Source: Acidimicrobiales bacterium (GTDB lineage: Bacteria; Actinomycetota; Acidimicrobiia; Acidimicrobiales; JAHEJN01). From it: 64,000 bases of DNA. Below are positions 59,869 through 64,000 of this stretch, one piece after another (the first letter of the stretch is position 1; the number at the start of each line of letters is the position of its first letter). The stretch is taken from assembly GCA_024638845.1 (NCBI GenBank), contig JAHEJN010000001.1, positions 20,344-84,343 of the forward strand. Reading direction: 5' to 3'. The position numbers and the translations under genes were made by a program. The notes under the pieces were generated by a model. It ran no database searches. It saw nothing but the letters and a program-made list of their open reading frames with translations, and was not told the DNA's origin.

Positions 59869-60834
59869 TCAGCTGGCTCCCACGAATTCACGGGCAACGA
59901 GGCCCGCCGCGCGACATGAGGCGAGAAACGAACATGGGTCGACCAGCCCAGCGAGCGGCGCGGCACCGGGCTGGATGCCATCGCCGGTCAGTGATTGCAC
60001 CGTGGCCATCGCAACGATGGCCGTGGCCACGCTGGGCGCCGCCGTAGCGGCCGCCACCACGACGGCATGCTCGTTTCCCTGGCGGCCGCGGAGCTCGACC
60101 CGCACCGCACCCAACCCACCGTCGGGGTGGGGCGGCGTGAGCATCGGTAGACGGGCAGTGAGGCGATCGCGTCGAGTTGCCGCCATGCGGGCGGTGACCC
60201 GATCCACCCCGGGAAACAGCGGGACCAGCAGCATCGGATCGGCCAGTGCGGCGCGGTAGCAGTCTCGCCCACCGATCGGTTCGGGGAACCAGAACAGCTC
60301 ACGACCGCTGCCACCCGCCCGAGGCATCCACGCACCGTCGCGATAGTCGAGTCCGGAGCTGCCGAGCGCCCGATGGTGCTGGCGGGCGCACCAGGGTCCA
60401 CCGGTGCCGACCTTGGCGATGTGGATCTCATCGGTCTGGCTGAACGAGCCCGAGAGAAAGCGGGCCAGAACACCGGTGAAGCCAGGAGCGAACCCGGCCC
60501 CGACCACGACGACGGCATGACGTTCGCGCGCCTCGGCGTCGAGGTCGAGCAGGCCCCGCACATCCTCGAGGCTGTCGGCCACCGACACCACCAGTGGAGC
60601 GTGGCGGACCGCCTGCGACGCAATCGCCGGGTGCTTTCCCCAGCGCGTGGCAATGACCACGGCGTCGAAGCGCCCGTCGAATCTCGTGGCCGCTCGGGCC
60701 CGCGAACCGAACTCGGCCGCCAGGGTGGCCGAACGATGCCGGTCGACGAGGACCAGCTCGTCGACCTCGGCCGTGCGGAGGAGACGCACCAGCTGCGACC
60801 CGACCGCACCACAGCCGACGACGGCGAGTCGCAT
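59869..60834 (-). CDS. Rossmann-fold dehydrogenase, saccharopine dehydrogenase-like
   Basis: A 321-residue NAD(P)-binding protein. The first strand-loop is AVVGCGAVGSQLVRLL (GxGxxG). DELVLVDRHRS is the second strand with its acidic end, followed by FDAVVIATRWGKHPAIA and LVVSVADSLEDV. VVVGAGFAPGFTGVLARFL resembles the catalytic-domain entry of saccharopine dehydrogenase or related homospermidine-type enzymes. The remaining half is not diagnostic. It is translationally coupled (TGATG) with the 48-residue gene upstream. The 147-base gap to the sigma gene (59722-59868) holds only the sigma gene's ribosome binding site and no recognised element. Confidence 0.75.
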   Translation of the reverse strand: MRLAVVGCGAVGSQLVRLLRTAEVDELVLVDRHRSATLAAEFGSRARAATRFDGRFDAVVIATRWGKHPAIASQAVRHAPLVVSVADSLEDVRGLLDLDAEARERHAVVVVGAGFAPGFTGVLARFLSGSFSQTDEIHIAKVGTGGPWCARQHHRALGSSGLDYRDGAWMPRAGGSGRELFWFPEPIGGRDCYRAALADPMLLVPLFPGVDRVTARMAATRRDRLTARLPMLTPPHPDGGLGAVRVELRGRQGNEHAVVVAAATAAPSVATAIVAMATVQSLTGDGIQPGAAPLAGLVDPCSFLASCRAAGLVAREFVGAS

Positions 60835-60980
60835 CAGTCGTCGTCGAGACCGCGCAGTTCGCGCCAGCCACCAGTCTGGGGCGGGACGCCGCCCTTGCCG
60901 CGTACACGGAGGAAGCCGGCGATCAGTGCTGCTCCACCTATCGCGGTGAGCACCCGACGGACCAGCTTCACCAGGGACAC
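60834..60980 (-). CDS. 48-residue small protein coupled to the dehydrogenase
   Basis: A short gene from GTG 60980 encoding 48 residues: a basic start (MSLVKLVRRVL), one hydrophobic helix (TAIGGAALIAGFL) followed by RVRGKGG, and a Pro/Gly linker to an acidic end (LRGLDDD). This reads as a small membrane-associated protein of unknown role. Support for being real: it fills the space exactly, its stop shares one base with the dehydrogenase start (TGATG), and TAGATT lies 6 bases before its GTG. Confidence 0.55.
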   Translation of the reverse strand: MSLVKLVRRVLTAIGGAALIAGFLRVRGKGGVPPQTGGWRELRGLDDD

Positions 60981-60986
60981 GTCACG

Positions 60987-60992
60987 AATCTA
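60987..60992 (-). promoter_or_regulatory. candidate -10 element of a leaderless promoter
   Basis: Minus-strand TAGATT lies 6 bases before GTG 60980 of the 48-residue gene. Confidence 0.4.
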
Positions 60993-61097
60993 ACGGACCA
61001 CGGGCTCCGGGCGAAGCGGGCTGCGGCGTCCCTCGAGTTGCACGGCCGCCCACCTGCTCTCCGCCACCGTTGAATAGAGCGAAATCTCCGCACTCGG

Positions 61098-61103
61098 TAC
61101 TCT
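61098..61103 (+). promoter_or_regulatory. candidate -10 element of the small-peptide/ATPase unit
   Basis: TACTCT lies 8 bases before GTG 61112. No Shine-Dalgarno sequence is visible. Confidence 0.4.
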
Positions 61104-61111
61104 CTAGAGCC

Positions 61112-61177
61112 GTGTCAGCTGATCTGCTACTCGTCGTCGTGGTGATCGGGTTGTTCGTAACCATCGAGGACTCGTGA
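61112..61177 (+). CDS. 21-residue membrane peptide preceding the P-type ATPase
   Basis: GTG 61112 opens a 21-residue frame that is a single hydrophobic helix ([19 protein letters not shown]). Its stop overlaps the ATPase start (GTGA), so ribosomes finishing the peptide could re-enter on the ATPase. It recalls KdpF, the small membrane subunit encoded ahead of the potassium ATPase, in size and placement only. It could also be a translational leader without its own function. Confidence 0.45.
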   Translation: MSADLLLVVVVIGLFVTIEDS

Positions 61178-63903
61178 CGACTTCCGTGTCCCCGGCCGCT
61201 CATCCCTGGTGGGCAGACGGCACCGATGCCATCGTCGCCGGCCTCGAGACCAGCGCCACGGCCGGGCTCACCACCGCCCAAGTCACCGAGCGGCTCGATA
61301 GGTACGGACCCAACGAGCTCGAAGAGGCGACCATCGTTCCGGCGTGGCGCATCTTCCTGGCGCAGTTCGCCAACACCATGATCGTGGTCCTTCTCGCCGC
61401 CGCCGGGATCATGGTGGCCATTGGCGAGCCAACCGATGCGATCGTGATCGGGGCCATCGTCATCTTGAATGCCGCCATCGGCTTCTTCCAGGAGTATCGG
61501 GCCGAGCAGGCAATGGCCGCGCTGCGTACGATGGCCGCCCCGACCGCCCGAGTGGTGCGCGGCGGTGCCGAACTGACGATCACGGCCCCCGAGCTCGTCC
61601 CCGGTGACCTGATCGTCTTCCAGGCGGGCGACGTGATCGCCGCCGACACCCGCCTCACCGAATGCCCCAACCTGCGAGTCAACGAATCCGCCCTCACCGG
61701 TGAGTCCGTTCCCGTCGACAAGACACCAGACGTCCTCCCCGAGGCGTCGGGTGAGCTGGTCGGCGATCGACGCAACATGGTCTTCAAGGGCACCGCCGTG
61801 GTATACGGCCGGGCCCGTGGCATCGTCGTCGGTACCGGGATGGACACTGCGCTCGGGCAGATAGCCGGGCTGCTCCAGGCTCATCAGGCCCCGAGCACGC
61901 CCCTGCAGAGACGTCTCGCCGTGCTCGGCCGCTGGCTGGCAGCTGCAGCCGTCCTGATCGCGATCATCGTGTTTGCGGTTGGTGTCGCCCGTGGCGAGGA
62001 CGTCGAGGAGATGTTCCTCGTTGCGGTCAGCCTCGCGGTGGCGGCAATCCCCGAGGCTCTTCCTGCCGTCGTCACCATCGGCCTGGCGATGGGCGCCCAG
62101 CGGATGATTCGCCATCATGCGCTGATCCGCAAGCTCCCGGCGGTGGAGACGCTTGGCTCGGTGACGGTGATCTGCACCGACAAGACCGGGACCCTGACCG
62201 AGGGCCAGATGCTGGTCGAGAAGGTGTGGACGCTCGACCAAGAGGGCGACGTCACCGGGTCCGGGTACGAGCCTTCCGGGGAGATCCGGGTCGCCGGCAA
62301 TCTGGCCGACGTCGCACCGGAGACTCCACTGGCGAAACTGCTGACGGCCGCGGTGCTGTGCAACGACGCCGTGCTGGTGGCGCCGGCGGAGGCCGGTGAT
62401 CAGTGGGCTCTGGTCGGAGATCCGACCGAGGGTGCGCTGTTGGCTCTGGGTGCCAAAGCAGGTTTCGAACGCGAACAAGTCAATGCCGAGTTTCCCCGAA
62501 CCGCCGAGATCCCCTTCGACTCGGAACGCAAGCGCATGGTGACGATTCATCGCAATCCCGACGGCAGCACCGGCTTGGTCGCCACCAAGGGAGCGATCGA
62601 GGCCACCATCGACGCCGTGGTGCAGGTGGCCACGCAGGCGGGCGACCGCGACCTGAGTCCGCAGCTGCGGACCGAGGTGCTCGATCAGGCCGCCGAGTTC
62701 GCCGCCGAGGGCTACCGGGTCTTGGCGATCGCGGGGCGGTCCGTCGGCGACGGCGACCTGGGTCACGTGCTCGAGTCGGAACAAGACCTCGTGCTCTACG
62801 GCCTGGCCGCCATGGCCGATCCGCCGCGTCCCGAGTCGCACGCGGCCGTCGAGGCCTGCCGCGCCGCTGGGATCACCCCGGTGATGATCACCGGTGACCA
62901 CCCGGCCACGGGGAAGGCCATTGCGGCGCGGCTCGGCATTCTCGACCGCGACGAGCAGGTGATGACGGGCACCCAACTCGCCTCGGAGTCGGTTGGCGAA
63001 CTTGCGGACGAAGTGAACAAGGTCGCGGTCTACGCCAGGACCTCGCCGGAGCAGAAGCTCGACATCGTGCAGGCCTGGAAGAAGCGCGGCGACATCGTCG
63101 CGATGACCGGCGACGGGGTCAACGACGCCCCGGCGTTGCGCACCGCCGACATCGGCGTTGCGATGGGGGTGACGGGGACCGAAGTGGCCAAGGAGGCCGC
63201 CGATATGGTGCTCACCGACGACAACTTCGCATCCATCGTCACCGCCGTCGGCGAGGGTCGTCGCATCTACGACAACATCAGGCGTTTTGTCCGCTACACG
63301 CTCACCTCGAACGCCGGCGAGATCTGGGTCATGTTCCTCGGCCCCTTCGTGGGGCTGGCAATTCCACTCCTGCCGGTGCAGATCCTGTGGATCAACCTGG
63401 TCACCGATGGATTCCCCGGCCTCGCCCTCGGCGTCGAAGCTGCAGAGCCCGACGTGATGAAACGCAAGCCCCGTCCCCCCGACGAGAGCATCTTCGCCCA
63501 CGGCGTTTGGCAACAGGTCATCTTCATCGGGTTGCTGATGGGGTTCCTCACGCTCGGCATTGGAGTATGGGGAGAGGCGACCGATCGTCCCTGGCAGACG
63601 ATGATCTTCACCTCGCTGGCCCTGCTCCAGCTGGGCAATGCCCTGGCCATCCGATCGGAGCGGCAATCGTTCTTCACGCTCGGGCCCAACAGCAACAAGC
63701 CGCTGCTGTGGACCGTGATAGTGACCGCCGCCATCCAGATCCTCATCATCTACTGGGCGCCACTCCAGAAGCTGCTCCACACCGAGGCCCTCTCGGCGGC
63801 CGAGCTCGGCATCGTGATGTTGGTCTCCACCGGGGTGTTCTGGGTGGTCGAGATCGAGAAGCTGGTGCGGCGGCGCAGGATGTCGCTACCGCGCCCGGCA
63901 TGA
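61174..63903 (+). CDS. P-type ATPase, type IIA (calcium/PacL-like) cation pump
   Basis: A 909-residue ATP-driven cation pump with ten predicted membrane helices. The N-terminal cation-ATPase domain is followed by the actuator loop [10 protein letters not shown], the phosphorylation site [10 protein letters not shown] (Asp336), the nucleotide-binding region with KGAIEA, and the hinge [22 protein letters not shown]. Ion-site residues of Ca2+ pumps are present: Glu in helix 4 ([10 protein letters not shown]), Asn and Glu in helix 5 (TSNAGEI) and Asn, Thr, Asp in helix 6 (INLVTDGFP). This favours Ca2+, though Na+ or Mn2+ cannot be excluded. The GTG start at 61174 overlaps the stop of the small membrane peptide. 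Confidence 0.93.
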   Translation: MTTSVSPAAHPWWADGTDAIVAGLETSATAGLTTAQVTERLDRYGPNELEEATIVPAWRIFLAQFANTMIVVLLAAAGIMVAIGEPTDAIVIGAIVILNAAIGFFQEYRAEQAMAALRTMAAPTARVVRGGAELTITAPELVPGDLIVFQAGDVIAADTRLTECPNLRVNESALTGESVPVDKTPDVLPEASGELVGDRRNMVFKGTAVVYGRARGIVVGTGMDTALGQIAGLLQAHQAPSTPLQRRLAVLGRWLAAAAVLIAIIVFAVGVARGEDVEEMFLVAVSLAVAAIPEALPAVVTIGLAMGAQRMIRHHALIRKLPAVETLGSVTVICTDKTGTLTEGQMLVEKVWTLDQEGDVTGSGYEPSGEIRVAGNLADVAPETPLAKLLTAAVLCNDAVLVAPAEAGDQWALVGDPTEGALLALGAKAGFEREQVNAEFPRTAEIPFDSERKRMVTIHRNPDGSTGLVATKGAIEATIDAVVQVATQAGDRDLSPQLRTEVLDQAAEFAAEGYRVLAIAGRSVGDGDLGHVLESEQDLVLYGLAAMADPPRPESHAAVEACRAAGITPVMITGDHPATGKAIAARLGILDRDEQVMTGTQLASESVGELADEVNKVAVYARTSPEQKLDIVQAWKKRGDIVAMTGDGVNDAPALRTADIGVAMGVTGTEVAKEAADMVLTDDNFASIVTAVGEGRRIYDNIRRFVRYTLTSNAGEIWVMFLGPFVGLAIPLLPVQILWINLVTDGFPGLALGVEAAEPDVMKRKPRPPDESIFAHGVWQQVIFIGLLMGFLTLGIGVWGEATDRPWQTMIFTSLALLQLGNALAIRSERQSFFTLGPNSNKPLLWTVIVTAAIQILIIYWAPLQKLLHTEALSAAELGIVMLVSTGVFWVVEIEKLVRRRRMSLPRPA

Positions 63904-63909
63904 ACACCG

Positions 63910-64000
63910 ATGGCGCGAAGTGACGTTGTCCCCTTCCGGACCGGCCCGACGCACGGTGATGTGAGGGTGGTGGTCCTCCCCCATCCGTGCAAGGAACGAA
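63910..64000 (+). CDS. possible start of a further gene, cut by the window end
   Basis: ATG 63910, 7 bases after the ATPase stop, opens a frame that continues to the last base (MARSDVVPFRTG, then VRVVVLPHP). Only 30 residues are visible, and there is no motif or clear ribosome binding site, so it may be chance. Confidence 0.3.
   Translation, partial: MARSDVVPFRTGPTHGDVRVVVLPHPCKER

Noticed and set aside
60982-63780. A 932-codon open frame on the minus strand opposite the P-type ATPase
   Set aside because: The ATPase has every family motif. The antisense product is a low-complexity His/Asp/Gly/Arg sequence without hydrophobic core or motif, so it is a codon-bias shadow.

Overview
The window is one densely packed, high-GC stretch of bacterial chromosome with about 60 protein genes. 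No rRNA, tRNA, insertion sequence, phage or CRISPR array was found by eye, and no gap exceeds 160 bases. GTG starts are frequent, with a few TTG starts, and ATGA/GTGA stop-start overlaps are common. A DUF222/HNH protein, an AbiEi-DUF559 protein, a Suc_Fer-like protein, a WhiG/FliA-type sigma factor and many apparently leaderless genes point to Actinomycetota. The gene mix suggests an aerobic heterotroph, perhaps in or near Acidimicrobiia. The class is inference; no marker gene settles it.

Layout. 1-3.8 kb: a rightward run with an ABC-2 exporter, an N-acetylmuramoyl-L-alanine amidase lipoprotein and an indoleamine 2,3-dioxygenase. 3.9-12.6 kb: a DUF222/HNH protein, a large one-pass surface protein of unknown function, a flavodoxin-like reductase, a YihY/BrkB protein, a small unknown protein, an SDR and a ThDP enzyme. 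12.7-19.3 kb: a complete Liv-type ABC importer followed by RutB and facing an acyl-CoA-dehydrogenase-fold monooxygenase. 19.4-23.4 kb: an orphan zinc/manganese-binding lipoprotein under a perfect Zur-like palindrome, divergent from a tryptophan 2-monooxygenase/indoleacetamide hydrolase pair. 23.4-30.5 kb: a seven-gene leftward run (class III aminotransferase, YaaA, agmatinase-like, GT2, Ldh-type dehydrogenase, MFS, FAH-family). 30.7-36.6 kb: an MMPL exporter, GlcF and ProS. 36.6-41 kb: an AbiEi-DUF559 protein bracketed by two 48-bp palindromic repeats, a membrane-anchored unknown, an MFS transporter and a DUF1932 oxidoreductase. 41-49.5 kb: Suc_Fer, AzlD/AzlC, GlcE/GlcD, a two-component system with a secreted partner candidate, and SerB. 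49.5-58.7 kb: a rightward run with a D-threonine-aldolase-like enzyme, a sugar-lactone oxidase, an RNB nuclease, DUF429, kynurenine formamidase, a PlsC-like acyltransferase, DUF1295, a CDF transporter, a small membrane protein and HisN-like phosphatase. 58.9-64 kb: the sigma factor, a Rossmann dehydrogenase with a coupled 48-residue protein, and a P-type Ca2+-like ATPase preceded by a 21-residue membrane peptide.

Themes. Tryptophan degradation recurs: indoleamine dioxygenase and kynurenine formamidase cover the first two kynurenine-pathway steps, while the IaaM/IaaH pair would convert tryptophan to indole-3-acetate through indoleacetamide. The Liv-RutB cluster suggests uptake and hydrolysis of a ureido or amide compound. 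Many genes have a TANNNT-like hexamer 6-8 bases before the start codon and no Shine-Dalgarno sequence, which is the architecture expected for leaderless mRNAs.
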